This document shows positions 10,663 through 18,920 of a DNA stretch of 64,000 bases, in pieces. Every line of letters begins with the position of its first letter. Position 1 is the first letter of the stretch. The notes under the pieces were generated by a model. It did no database searches and was not told where the DNA came from. It was given only the letters and a program-made list of their open reading frames with translations. A program made the position numbers and the translations under genes. Origin of the DNA: a virus; the IMG/VR virus record IMGVR_UViG_3300042691_032784, positions 17,153 to 81,152 of that record, one strand, 5' to 3'.

Positions 10663-11202
10663 TTAATGTATTAAATATGATATAAAATTTTCTTTAGTTT
10701 TTAATGTAGGTAATATAATAAAATCATCTATAACTCTAATATAATAATTTCTTATATTTAAAGTATTAGCATTTATAGGATTATTATTAACTTCATCTAC
10801 TAATTCATTAGTAGAAGTTATAATAAGTGATTCAAAATAACTTTGAATTTCATCAAAATCTTTAGTAATACTAATATTATCTAATTTATATAATATACTT
10901 AAATAAGTTATTAATAAAATAAGTTTTTTATTATCTAATTTATTTTGTATATAATATTTTAATAATGTATTAATATTATGTTTACAATGATTTTGTATAA
11001 TTTCTTTATTCCATGAAACAAATAATCTTTCTGATATTTTAGTAATTTTTTCATCTAAAGTATCAGGTAAAATATTTACTAAATGGTTTGCAACATCAAC
11101 TATTTCTAAGGGGGAAAATTCATCAAGTAATTTTCTACCTTCAAATGTACTAGAATCTTCAAGACTTCTAATAATAATATTAAGTCTCTCTTGTCTTTCC
11201 AT
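10663..11202 (-). CDS. Hypothetical protein
   Basis: 179 residues, predicted mostly helical, starting MERQERLN. No signal peptide, membrane segment or catalytic motif is visible. Its start codon shares one base with the stop of the upstream DUF932 gene (TAATG), which indicates translational coupling. The FSPLEIVDV segment is encoded by a copy of the dispersed GC-rich motif. Function unknown. Confidence 0.65.
   Translation of the reverse strand: MERQERLNIIIRSLEDSSTFEGRKLLDEFSPLEIVDVANHLVNILPDTLDEKITKISERLFVSWNKEIIQNHCKHNINTLLKYYIQNKLDNKKLILLITYLSILYKLDNISITKDFDEIQSYFESLIITSTNELVDEVNNNPINANTLNIRNYYIRVIDDFIILPTLKTKENFISYLIH
11091..11118 (-). repeat. Dispersed motif, copy 3 (C strand on minus)
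   Basis: The minus strand reads TTTTCCCCCTTAGAAATAG, then TTGATGTTG. It is inside a hypothetical gene and is read sense. The inverted partner is at 11410, about 300 bp away. Confidence 0.75.
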
Positions 11203-12227
11203 TATAATTTTAATAATTGATTAAATACATCTTGTCTAATAGTAGCATCTCCACTATTAAATGTATTTTTAAATTTAGCATCATTAGTACGATATTCTTT
11301 AACATTTTGAAAATAGCCAGTAATACCATTATACACTCCCCAAGCTGTACCTACTATATTTTCTTGTCCTATACCTTCATGGTAATAAGTAAGTGCTTTA
11401 TTTAATAGATTTTCCCCCTTAGAAGATAGTGTTTGTTTTGAATCTCTGACTAAACCTAATGCAGTTTCAATAATATCATAAGCAGTATCATCATTAACTT
11501 GCTTTTTACCTAATATACCAAAAGCTTCTTGATAAGCTAATGTATTTTGGTCTACAATACCTAGTATTTTTTTACTAAGTTCTAATTTAGTTTTAGCATT
11601 TTTAGTATGCATAATACTAACTTTAGTTTTGTTACCTCTTGTAGCAGCAGTTAATGTATTATTACAAACTACTCTTATTGGAGTAAACATAACTTGAATA
11701 CTACTAGTACCATCATGTGACATAGTTAATAATAAATATTTATCAATTAAATCTTTATTAATTACTAATTCTTCTGTTACTTTAGCAGTAATAAATATAA
11801 TTTCTCCATTACCTAATGCTCCTACTGTTTCATAAGATGCAAATTTACCAATAATACTATCCATAAAATCAAAAGCTTCATAATTTTGAATAATATTATA
11901 TTTTGCTCCTACTATTCCTAAGTACTGATTAGTATCATTTCTAACAGTTATAAATTTATCAGGAACTATAAATTCTTGTTTATAAATATTAGAATCTTTA
12001 AGTTTAACTCTTGAAATAGTATTATACTTTTTAGCATCATCAAAAGAAATATGTTTATTATCATGATAATAAATTTTTCTTTTTTCTACTTCAAAATCTA
12101 ATCCTCCTAATTTAATAGCTTCTTCAGAAGTCATAGCATCTACAACTTTACCTAAGCCATGCCATGGTACTTCTTTTTTACTAGCAAAACTAGCTCTATT
12201 ATTTATAATATTAAGATTGTGTGCCAT
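11202..12227 (-). CDS. DUF932 / phage-plasmid-like protein
   Basis: 341 residues. The start MAHNLNIIN and the segment KKEVPWHGLGKVV (about residues 18-30) are the signature of the DUF932 (TIGR03299, phage/plasmid-like) family. Members are common in phages and plasmids, often expressed early, and have no firmly established biochemical role. Length is usual for the family. It overlaps the upstream gene by 17 bp and the downstream gene by 1 bp, so it is embedded in the operon. The family call is confident; the function is unknown. Confidence 0.85.
   Translation of the reverse strand: MAHNLNIINNRASFASKKEVPWHGLGKVVDAMTSEEAIKLGGLDFEVEKRKIYYHDNKHISFDDAKKYNTISRVKLKDSNIYKQEFIVPDKFITVRNDTNQYLGIVGAKYNIIQNYEAFDFMDSIIGKFASYETVGALGNGEIIFITAKVTEELVINKDLIDKYLLLTMSHDGTSSIQVMFTPIRVVCNNTLTAATRGNKTKVSIMHTKNAKTKLELSKKILGIVDQNTLAYQEAFGILGKKQVNDDTAYDIIETALGLVRDSKQTLSSKGENLLNKALTYYHEGIGQENIVGTAWGVYNGITGYFQNVKEYRTNDAKFKNTFNSGDATIRQDVFNQLLKL
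11410..11435 (+). repeat. Dispersed motif, copy 4 (C strand on plus)
   Basis: TTTTCCCCCTTAGAAGATAG, then TGTTTG. It lies inside the DUF932 gene, antisense to it (read as LSSKGENL). It pairs with copy 3. Confidence 0.8.
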
Positions 12228-12720
12228 TTTCTCCTATTTGTTTAATTAAAGTATCTATTTGACTATTAATATTTTCTTTTTTAGATTCTAATATAAGAAG
12301 TTCATCTTTTAATAATTTATTAAGTTCTTGTTTTAAATCATTAAAATCTATAGCAAAATCATAAAATTTATTTATAATAGTATTATTTCTTGAAATATAA
12401 ATAATACAACCATTATATATTATAAAACTATCTGAATCAATATTAATTGAATCAATTTTATTTAAATTAATAATAGTTTTAAATTCTTCAGTATTATAAA
12501 TAAGTTTATTAAAAAAATTAGTATATTTTTCATATACTTTTATATCTATATTGCCTTGATTAATTAAATTAAAACCAAATAAAGTAAATTGTTTATATTT
12601 AAAAATAAAATGACATTCAAATATATTAAATCTAGATTCAATTAATCCATCAATTCTATTATCTCTATTAATTTGATATAATCTAGTACCTATTTTACCT
12701 TCTATATAATTACTTTTCAT
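12211..12720 (-). CDS. Hypothetical protein
   Basis: 169 residues. The N-terminal half looks β-rich, with alternating hydrophobic and polar residues; residues 125-165 look like a charged helix or coiled coil. No catalytic motif is visible. It overlaps DUF932 by 17 bp downstream. Its own ATG overlaps the stop of a 55-codon ORF upstream by 11 bp. Function unknown. Confidence 0.6.
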   Translation of the reverse strand: MKSNYIEGKIGTRLYQINRDNRIDGLIESRFNIFECHFIFKYKQFTLFGFNLINQGNIDIKVYEKYTNFFNKLIYNTEEFKTIINLNKIDSINIDSDSFIIYNGCIIYISRNNTIINKFYDFAIDFNDLKQELNKLLKDELLILESKKENINSQIDTLIKQIGENGTQS

Positions 12721-12877
12721 TTTCTTTAATTTGTTTTAAAATAACTTTCCATCTAGTAATACAACTTTGAACATTATCACAATATTCTTCAAATTCTTCT
12801 TTACTAGTATAAGGTTCTGCTTTATCAATTGATGCTTCTAATTGACCAATAACTTGTTTAACTTGTGTTTCTGTCAT
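12710..12877 (-). CDS. Small helical protein (55 aa)
   Basis: The minus strand from ATG at 12877 encodes 55 residues beginning MTETQVKQVIGQLE and ending QIKENEK. It is strongly amphipathic and acidic, with a single Trp. The overlap with the next gene and its filling of an otherwise empty 170 bp gap support it as real. No family recognised. Confidence 0.6.
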   Translation of the reverse strand: MTETQVKQVIGQLEASIDKAEPYTSKEEFEEYCDNVQSCITRWKVILKQIKENEK

Positions 12878-12891
12878 ATTTACTTTATTTT

Positions 12892-13170
12892 TTACGTATC
12901 AATCTTTAACTTAATAACAACAATACTATCAATAATATAATGTCTTAATTTAATCTTAGTACCAAATAAATGATTATACATAAATTCTAGTCTTTTATTA
13001 ATCTTATGAAGTAAATGATGCATACCACTACTAGTATTACTATGGTCTACTACAAGAATTTCATGACTTTGATGTAATAAATCAATAGCAGTATCTACTT
13101 GCCTAGTAGTATTACCTACTACTCTACCTTCTCTAATAAGATGTTTAGTTTCTTCTAATAAATTAAGCAT
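12892..13170 (-). CDS. Small P-loop-like NTPase fragment
   Basis: 92 residues. GRVVGNTTRQVDTAIDLL (about residues 15-32) followed by the strand EILVVDHS resembles a phosphate-binding loop and following strand. The canonical GK(T/S) Lys is replaced (GNTTRQ), so ATP binding is uncertain. It starts 8 bp inside the dNMP kinase gene and is translationally coupled to it. This may be a reduced or regulatory nucleotide-binding protein. No specific function is assigned. Confidence 0.5.
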   Translation of the reverse strand: MLNLLEETKHLIREGRVVGNTTRQVDTAIDLLHQSHEILVVDHSNTSSGMHHLLHKINKRLEFMYNHLFGTKIKLRHYIIDSIVVIKLKIDT

Positions 13171-14116
13171 TAATAATTTTCTCTTTAATTAATATTTTTT
13201 TTATTTTTTCAATTAAATCTTCAATATTACCATTATTATCAATAGTATAATCAAATTCAGCATTATCTAATGCTGTTTCAGATTCGTGTTCTTTAATTAA
13301 CCAATGTTCATCAGCATAAGTTTTTAAAGGATATTCTCCAGTATCTTTATGTATTTGATGAAATAATTCTTTAAGTGTTAATTTATCTCCTAAATAATCA
13401 TATAAAGGTTCTTTAAATCTATTAACTCTAATATTAATACCTCCTCTACTTTTAACAGCTTCAAGTTCATTAGGAAATCTCATATCTGTAATAATCCAAT
13501 TAGATTCTGATATTTCTGAAATTCTTTTTACAGAATTATTAGACATATTCATTATATCTAAAGCTCTCCAAGTATTATTATATTCACTAAATAAACTATT
13601 AACCCAAATATTAGGATGTATAATATCTCTACCACAATTAGTACCTAATAATTGTAGTAATAATCTAGGAGTTAATACTTTTGAAACAATCTGATAACCA
13701 TTTAATTTAAGATTTTTAAAAAAATCAGAAGATTCATATCCTAATAAAGCTTCTTTTGATGAATATATTTTACCTATTCTACCTTCATTATTATTATTAG
13801 ATAATTTATAATGAATTATATACCATATTCTCCATTGTTCTCCAAGTTCTTTATTCTTAAAATCATGGTCTTCTAATTGTTCTCTAGTACAACTTATAAG
13901 AATACATACCATATCTTTAAGAGTATCAGCAAACTTTTTAATTTCATAATCAGATTCATTTAATATACTAGTTATAGCATTATTATTTTTATCAAAATGA
14001 AATTTCCACATATTACAATGCACTTTATCTGATTTATTAAGAATAGTAAGAAATTGTATAATCTTACCAACAGTATCTTTACCACTTCCTATTTTACCAC
14101 TAATTCCTATTATCAT
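13163..14116 (-). CDS. Deoxynucleoside monophosphate kinase-like P-loop kinase
   Basis: 317 residues. GKIGSGKDT at residues 7-15 is a clear Walker A motif. Near residue 210, WIITDMRFPNELEAVKSRGG has the arrangement of phage dNMP kinases (T4 gp1 type), where the strand and Arg contact nucleotide. The expected role is phosphorylation of dNMPs to dNDPs for replication. It is longer than T4 gp1 (241 aa), with insertions around residues 95-130. It sits near ThyX and an NTP pyrophosphohydrolase, forming a nucleotide-supply cluster. The exact substrate is not readable from sequence. Confidence 0.75.
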   Translation of the reverse strand: MIIGISGKIGSGKDTVGKIIQFLTILNKSDKVHCNMWKFHFDKNNNAITSILNESDYEIKKFADTLKDMVCILISCTREQLEDHDFKNKELGEQWRIWYIIHYKLSNNNNEGRIGKIYSSKEALLGYESSDFFKNLKLNGYQIVSKVLTPRLLLQLLGTNCGRDIIHPNIWVNSLFSEYNNTWRALDIMNMSNNSVKRISEISESNWIITDMRFPNELEAVKSRGGINIRVNRFKEPLYDYLGDKLTLKELFHQIHKDTGEYPLKTYADEHWLIKEHESETALDNAEFDYTIDNNGNIEDLIEKIKKILIKEKIINA

Positions 14117-14283
14117 ACTATTTCAGTTTTAGTTATTTTAAGTTCGTCAATATACATTTTTTCTACTTTAGTTCCTATTTTTTTTGTTATACTTTTTAGT
14201 ATTAAACTATCAGTAACACTAGGTTCTTTATTATCTTCAGATGTAATTACAACTTCTATTTCTAATTCTATTTTTATTTTCAT
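14113..14283 (-). CDS. Small acidic/basic hypothetical protein (56 aa)
   Basis: ATG at 14283 opens a 56-codon frame that ends in TGA overlapping the kinase start (ATGA). It begins MKIKIELEIEVVI, a probable β-strand pair. It fills a 170 bp gap in the operon. No family recognised; the coupling overlap supports expression. Confidence 0.55.
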   Translation of the reverse strand: MKIKIELEIEVVITSEDNKEPSVTDSLILKSITKKIGTKVEKMYIDELKITKTEIV

Positions 14284-14288
14284 AATAA

Positions 14289-14633
14289 TTAATATTTTAA
14301 ATTATTATAAATAATATTTCTATTAGTTTGATTATCAATATCAGTATAAGCTTCTTCTCTACTGTAAATATAAGCATATTCTATATTAAATTCTATAATT
14401 TCAATTAAATCTTTAATTTTAATTAGTATTCTATTAATAAATTTAGAATGAGCATATTCTAATAAGAAATATATATTATTTTTATCAGATTCAATATCTA
14501 GTGGTTCAATTTTATATAATTCTTTATGTAGTGGTTCAATTTTATATAATTCTTTATGTAGTTGTTGAGATAATAGTTGAAGTACTAATTCAAATTTATC
14601 CTCATCTTGAACTTGTATTTTAAGTTTTAACAT
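14289..14633 (-). CDS. Hypothetical protein with internal 10-residue duplication
   Basis: 114 residues. Residues around 26-45 contain HKELYKIEPL twice in tandem, from a perfect 30 bp DNA duplication. The rest is helical and acidic with no recognised motif. It is in the leftward operon, 4 bp below the next gene. Function unknown; the duplication looks recent because it is exact. Confidence 0.55.
   Translation of the reverse strand: MLKLKIQVQDEDKFELVLQLLSQQLHKELYKIEPLHKELYKIEPLDIESDKNNIYFLLEYAHSKFINRILIKIKDLIEIIEFNIEYAYIYSREEAYTDIDNQTNRNIIYNNLKY
14499..14558. repeat. Perfect 30 bp tandem duplication (2 copies)
   Basis: The unit begins TAGTGGTTCAATTTTATATA and continues AATTCTTTATG with no differences between copies. 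The unit length is a multiple of three, so the frame of the host gene is kept. Confidence 0.9.
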
Positions 14634-14637
14634 TTTT

Positions 14638-14892
14638 TTATTTTTTACTATTATTTAATTTCTTTTTAAAATCTTGAATTATTTTAATTAATTCATCAGA
14701 TGAACAAAATTCTATACTATATCCATCAGTTTCTTTATCTAAATCTTCATCAATAACAGATATTTTAAATGTAGAAGTTTCTGTACTATCTTGTCTTAGT
14801 TCTAATAATCTACCATAAACAGAATAAAGAACAACAAGACCAACAGAATAGATATGTATATTTTCATCTTTTGTATCTTGTTGTATCTTCAT
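14638..14892 (-). CDS. Hypothetical protein
   Basis: 84 residues, beginning MKIQQDTKDENIHIYSVG. It has alternating β-like segments and a C-terminal helix. No recognisable domain. It lies 16 bp downstream of the ThyX-like gene and is co-transcribed with it. Confidence 0.5.
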   Translation of the reverse strand: MKIQQDTKDENIHIYSVGLVVLYSVYGRLLELRQDSTETSTFKISVIDEDLDKETDGYSIEFCSSDELIKIIQDFKKKLNNSKK

Positions 14893-14908
14893 ATTTTTAT
14901 TTAATTAA

Positions 14909-15949
14909 TTAATCAATTAAAGCACGTTGTTGAATAAATCCTTTAAAGTTTCTACACCAACCCCTTTCACTATATATACCTCCATTTAAAGGTCTTCCAT
15001 GTAAATAACTATTATATTCATATTCAGTCATAACTCTAGCAACATGTTCAAAAGGACTCCAATGACCTGATTTACTTAAAACTTCATAAAGTTCTAAATC
15101 TTTTTCATAATTAATTTCAGGATTATCTCCTAATGTTTGATATGAAAGTCTAGCACATCTTGCTACAGAAATTTTACATACTATTTCTGTTATAGATATA
15201 TCTAATTTTGTTGATATACTAGCTATTTTACCCATATCAAAATTATCTCCATAAGGAATATGCCATTCTCCTTCTTTAAGTTTTCTAGGAGTTGATTCTT
15301 GTATAGCATCATAAATTGCTTCTGCTAAAAACATCATATGAATATCAGCTTGTCCTTTATTATGTTTTAATCTAAAAAGAGTATTAGTTTGATTTACTTC
15401 ATAAGCATTTTCTAATAAAGAATCTCGTTTTCTTTTAACTAACATATCTTCTAAACTTTTCCAACTTTTAGTAGTATATGTTTCTCCTTCAGCAATGTAT
15501 TCATATTGAGGACATCTAAGATTAAAAAAGTTTTCCCATTCAGTTCCTGATACAAGTACTTTATGATACATAAAAGGTTCAAGTAATCTATTACATAATT
15601 GTTTAGTTACATTACCAACATGATTCATATTTTCTGCAACTTGTATTGCAATATTTCTAGCTTCTAACCACTGTAATCTATGTTCGGATATTTGTTCTTC
15701 ATCAGTAAAATAATTACTACCTTGCATACCTTTATGATCAATTTGCCAAGCATAAGGAATGAAAGGATTTTCTTGTACATTCTTAACCATTTTATTAAAT
15801 GGTATAGCTCTACTACTTGCACTATTTTTACTCAATATCCTATGAGTATTAAATTCAGCAAGTATATATCTAGGCATTACAACTTCTAAAGTTGTTAATC
15901 TATGACCTTGTGGACTTAATGAATCTGCCACTATTTTTGCTTGTATCAT
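14909..15949 (-). CDS. thyX: FAD-dependent thymidylate synthase-like protein
   Basis: 346 residues. THRILSKNSASSR at residues 35-47 matches the ThyX signature RHRxxSxNxxSxR except that the first Arg is Thr. ThyX makes dTMP from dUMP with FAD and methylene-tetrahydrofolate. It is longer than cellular ThyX (about 220 aa), with a C-terminal region ending near RGWCRNFKGFIQQR. Neighbouring genes include a dNMP kinase-like protein and an NTP pyrophosphohydrolase, consistent with thymidine supply for an AT-rich genome. The Thr replacement leaves some doubt about activity. Confidence 0.85.
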   Translation of the reverse strand: MIQAKIVADSLSPQGHRLTTLEVVMPRYILAEFNTHRILSKNSASSRAIPFNKMVKNVQENPFIPYAWQIDHKGMQGSNYFTDEEQISEHRLQWLEARNIAIQVAENMNHVGNVTKQLCNRLLEPFMYHKVLVSGTEWENFFNLRCPQYEYIAEGETYTTKSWKSLEDMLVKRKRDSLLENAYEVNQTNTLFRLKHNKGQADIHMMFLAEAIYDAIQESTPRKLKEGEWHIPYGDNFDMGKIASISTKLDISITEIVCKISVARCARLSYQTLGDNPEINYEKDLELYEVLSKSGHWSPFEHVARVMTEYEYNSYLHGRPLNGGIYSERGWCRNFKGFIQQRALID

Positions 15950-15952
15950 TAT

Positions 15953-16624
15953 TTAATTAAAAGTTTTAATTTGTTTAATTTCTTCTGTTATATATTTATT
16001 ATCTATATAACTTAATAATTCTTGTAAATCATTACTATAAAATCCTCCACAAGAATCTATTACTTCTTCTTCAATAAATGTATCTTCAATAAATGTATCT
16101 TTAGATAATTCTTCTTTATTTTTAAATAAATATAATTTTTTATATTTTTTAAAATTAACTAATTCAAATCTATATACATTTCCAGCTAAATAATTATTCC
16201 AATTAGTAATTAAATTATTAGCATAATATTTAGCAATTTCTTCATCTGATAAATCTTTTAATTCATCATTATGTTTTCGTTGTAAATCAAAATCAAAATC
16301 ATTTTTATCAACTAATATAAATCCTGTTGAACTTACATCAAATTTATCACCTTGATGAGATAATGATAATAAAATCCCACTATGTATATAAGCATATACA
16401 GTAAATATATAATAATTATTTAATTTATAATTTTCATAATTATTATATAAATAATTATATATATCAATAGGTTTATAGCCTTCTATTTCTACATAAAAAT
16501 TAGGATGGTCATAAACTAAAAATATATCACTATTTCCCCAATCTCTAGGACTTTCAGAATTATCATCAGTATAAATTCTTAATTCTTTATTAAATTTTAA
16601 AGAATATTTAGCTATTAGATTCAT
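15953..16624 (-). CDS. Hypothetical phage protein with ESPRDWGN motif
   Basis: 223 residues. The N-terminal LRIYTDDNSESPRDWGN (about residues 15-31) resembles a conserved start seen in unnamed proteins of many phages. A Tyr/Asn-rich middle is followed by an acidic C terminus. Residues near 180 repeat DTFIE twice from a 15 bp tandem duplication (16069-16098). It overlaps the pyrophosphohydrolase gene by 17 bp. Function unknown. Confidence 0.55.
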   Translation of the reverse strand: MNLIAKYSLKFNKELRIYTDDNSESPRDWGNSDIFLVYDHPNFYVEIEGYKPIDIYNYLYNNYENYKLNNYYIFTVYAYIHSGILLSLSHQGDKFDVSSTGFILVDKNDFDFDLQRKHNDELKDLSDEEIAKYYANNLITNWNNYLAGNVYRFELVNFKKYKKLYLFKNKEELSKDTFIEDTFIEEEVIDSCGGFYSNDLQELLSYIDNKYITEEIKQIKTFN

Positions 16625-17144
16625 TAATGAATTGTTTTAAATTAGCCGGAGAATAATTAATTGATTTAAGAACTTTATTATCTTTATCTCTATAAGTAAT
16701 AAATTTACCTTTTATTTCTTTAGCTGTACATTCTATACTTTCTTTTTGGTATTTTACACAAGTATCTAAAGCTTCTTCTTTACTATTAGATACTTTACTC
16801 ATATTACTTCTATGTACTTCTTCAAAAGCATCATCAAAAATATTAGTAAAACCATGTTCAATAATAGCACCTGATAGTACATATTGTAAATCACATAAAG
16901 CATCAAGCTGTTCTACTACATTATATTGATTTTTATCAGGATTATAAGCTTTATGATAATCATAACATAAATCTGCAAAATGATCAGATAATCCACTAGC
17001 TTCAGCATATTCTTTTAATTCTTCAAATATTAATTCAATACGAAGTTTATTTCTATCTTCAGGAATATTAATAATACTTTCATGTACAGGTTGTTCAAAT
17101 AAAGTCATAAATTCTTTAACTTTATTAATATAACTAATAACCAT
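16608..17144 (-). CDS. MazG/PRA-PH-like nucleoside triphosphate pyrophosphohydrolase
   Basis: 178 residues from ATG at 17144. A longer frame to 17213 exists, but its first 23 codons overlap the upstream gene, and ATG 17144 follows that gene's stop by one base. FEELKEYAEASGLSDH and EQLDALCDLQYVLSGAII give the ExxE and D-rich helices of all-α NTP pyrophosphatases, followed by FEEVHRSNMSK typical of phage members. It probably hydrolyses non-canonical or host (d)NTPs to monophosphates. Substrate not predictable by eye. Confidence 0.7.
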   Translation of the reverse strand: MVISYINKVKEFMTLFEQPVHESIINIPEDRNKLRIELIFEELKEYAEASGLSDHFADLCYDYHKAYNPDKNQYNVVEQLDALCDLQYVLSGAIIEHGFTNIFDDAFEEVHRSNMSKVSNSKEEALDTCVKYQKESIECTAKEIKGKFITYRDKDNKVLKSINYSPANLKQFINESNS

Positions 17145-17145
17145 A

Positions 17146-17727
17146 TTATTTATTTTTATCAAATGAAACTTTAACTCCTTCTTTTTGTTTTTTAATAGGA
17201 GCACTAACAACACAATCTTGTCCTAATTCAGTCCATTCTAAACTAGGCATTCTATCAATAACTTTAGTAGCAGTAGGAATTCTTAAATCATTATTATTAG
17301 GAATTAATAATTTTAATTCATCTTCTCTATCTTTAATTAATTGTTTAACTTTTTCTTGTATATCATACAATTCATTAAGATATATATCATTACATTCCCT
17401 AAAATCATAATAAGTATATGTAGCGGCTACAGATAAACTAGCTCCAAACATTTTAACAGTTTTAACATTACCTGAAAGATTTTTTCTAACTTCAGATATT
17501 ATAATATCTTTAGCATCATCATTCTTACTAACAACTTCTACTAATTTTTCCATTCTTTTCATTGCTAAATGAAATTGAATAGGATTTATATAACCTTCTC
17601 TTAATTTATCTACTAATGCATCTGCAACTGCTATATGGTCTGCATTATAAACATTAAGAAATTTAGTAAGTCCTTGACTTACATTATCATCATCGATAAT
17701 TTCTTCATTGTCAATATTTTCTGACAT
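17146..17727 (-). CDS. Hypothetical conserved phage protein
   Basis: 193 residues. An acidic N terminus is followed by helical segments, then VKMFGASLSVAATYTYYDF near residue 96 and a coiled-coil-like stretch VKQLIKDREDELKLL. This pattern is familiar from uncharacterised phage proteins of similar size near replication genes. It is the first gene downstream of the 17728-17848 gap and may lead a transcript. Function unknown. Confidence 0.55.
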   Translation of the reverse strand: MSENIDNEEIIDDDNVSQGLTKFLNVYNADHIAVADALVDKLREGYINPIQFHLAMKRMEKLVEVVSKNDDAKDIIISEVRKNLSGNVKTVKMFGASLSVAATYTYYDFRECNDIYLNELYDIQEKVKQLIKDREDELKLLIPNNNDLRIPTATKVIDRMPSLEWTELGQDCVVSAPIKKQKEGVKVSFDKNK

Positions 17728-17848
17728 AATTTTTGAATTTAAAATTGATTTTAAGCGTGTGTATTAAATCAAAATATAAAAGTAATATATTTGTATTACT
17801 TATGTTAGATAATTAAATCTTAATAAGCTGTATGCGTGTAGTGGCATT
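17728..17848 (-). promoter_or_regulatory. Intergenic regulatory gap with inverted repeat
   Basis: A gap of 121 bp in an otherwise packed operon. AAGTAATA (17780-17787) and TATTACTT (17794-17801) form an inverted repeat around TATTTG, suitable as an operator or small hairpin. On the minus strand TATATTTTG is close to the Bacteroides -7 element (TAnnTTTG), but with one extra T and no TTTG at -33. It is a likely start region for the 17727-9717 transcript, not proven. Confidence 0.4.
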
Positions 17849-18709
17849 TTAAAAGATATATCTTATTGTATTCCAAGCAATTAAAGAATTATGAACTTTA
17901 ATAAATTCATTAATAGCATCTCTTTTAATATTAACTTCATATCTTATATTAGTACCACCATATTGTGAAACTTTAGTTTCTTGTAAATTAGGAACCCATA
18001 GCAAGTTTTCCCCTTTAATATTTTTTTCTAAATTATAATAATGTTTAGCTTCATTATGAGTAAGAAATATAACTTCACATTTAACTTTATGTTTATATTC
18101 TTCTTTAACATAAATATCTAATAACATAAATAATTCAGCATAATGTTTTATCCAATTATTAAATAAAATAACAGGACTAAAATTAACATGAACATCATAT
18201 CCTGATTCAATAAAATCATTAATAGCTTTAATTCTATCAAGAATTTTAGCTGATTTAGGTTCAACTATATTAGCAATAAGTTGAGGCATTAAACTAAATC
18301 TAATTCTAATTTTATTATTAGGATTAAAAGTAAGAAGTTTTTTAGGAACTATTTTAGTAGCAAGTGTAGCTTTAGCTCTAGGATGTTGTTTAAAAAAAGT
18401 AAAAATTTTATACCAATCATGATGAGGTAAATGTAATGCAAAATCTTCATTACAACTTATATCATAAGTTATATATTTTTCATCAGTTTGATTAGGTTTA
18501 ATAATTTTAGTTTTTTTAGAATGTTTATCTATTGCTAATAATATATCATTAACATTATTATATAAAGTAACTCCTTTAGGAGTATTACGTTTCATATAAC
18601 AATATGAACATTCTAATAAACAACCAGTGGCAAAAGAAGGACTAATAAAATCACTACTTCTACCACTAGGTTTAATAGTTAATATTTTAAGATTATTATA
18701 AATTATCAT
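17849..18709 (-). CDS. Spore photoproduct lyase-like radical SAM protein
   Basis: 286 residues. GCLLECSYCYMKR has the CxxxCxxC iron-sulfur triad at C30, C34 and C37. Further features fit the SPL/SplB family: a Cys at C86 (DISCNEDFALH), about where SPL keeps its hydrogen-donor Cys, then ATLATKIV, then KIRIRFSLMPQLIANIVEPK and a GYDVHVNFSPVIL strand. SPL reverses a UV thymine lesion (5-thyminyl-5,6-dihydrothymine) by S-adenosylmethionine radical chemistry. A DNA-repair role fits the neighbouring ligase and GHKL ATPase, but a different nucleic-acid substrate is possible. Overlaps the upstream gene by 14 bp. Confidence 0.7.
   Translation of the reverse strand: MIIYNNLKILTIKPSGRSSDFISPSFATGCLLECSYCYMKRNTPKGVTLYNNVNDILLAIDKHSKKTKIIKPNQTDEKYITYDISCNEDFALHLPHHDWYKIFTFFKQHPRAKATLATKIVPKKLLTFNPNNKIRIRFSLMPQLIANIVEPKSAKILDRIKAINDFIESGYDVHVNFSPVILFNNWIKHYAELFMLLDIYVKEEYKHKVKCEVIFLTHNEAKHYYNLEKNIKGENLLWVPNLQETKVSQYGGTNIRYEVNIKRDAINEFIKVHNSLIAWNTIRYIF
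18006..18030 (+). repeat. Degenerate dispersed motif, copy 5
   Basis: TTTTCCCCTTTAATATTTTT inside the radical SAM gene. The CCCC half is good but the TGTTG half is missing. It is unpaired and the weakest copy counted. Confidence 0.35.
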
Positions 18710-18905
18710 CTTTTATAATAGGAATATTAAAATCTATTTTAATATCAATACTTAAATTATTATAACTAGGACTTTTAAGTTTATTTAATCCTTCATCAAT
18801 TTTTTGTAATAATAAATTTCTAATAGAATCTAAATTTTCTATTGCTTTTTTTTTATTATTTTTATCAGTTATTATAAATCCTGAATCTAATTTTTGTATA
18901 AACAT
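18696..18905 (-). CDS. Small hypothetical protein (69 aa)
   Basis: 69 residues, starting MFIQKLDSGFIITDKNNKKK, with a charged central helix and a C-terminal strand-rich tail. It overlaps the radical SAM gene by 14 bp and lies between it and the GHKL ATPase, so it is likely coupled to both. No recognised domain. Confidence 0.5.
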   Translation of the reverse strand: MFIQKLDSGFIITDKNNKKKAIENLDSIRNLLLQKIDEGLNKLKSPSYNNLSIDIKIDFNIPIIKDDNL

Positions 18906-18920
18906 ATTTATTTAATTAAT

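Noticed and set aside
16534-16555. TTTCCCCAATCTCTAGG as another motif copy
   Set aside because: The TAGA step is misplaced and no TGTTG follows.
17787-17794. Plus-strand promoter in the 17.7 kb gap
   Set aside because: TATATTTG is part of the inverted repeat, lacks a -33 element and has no plus gene to drive.
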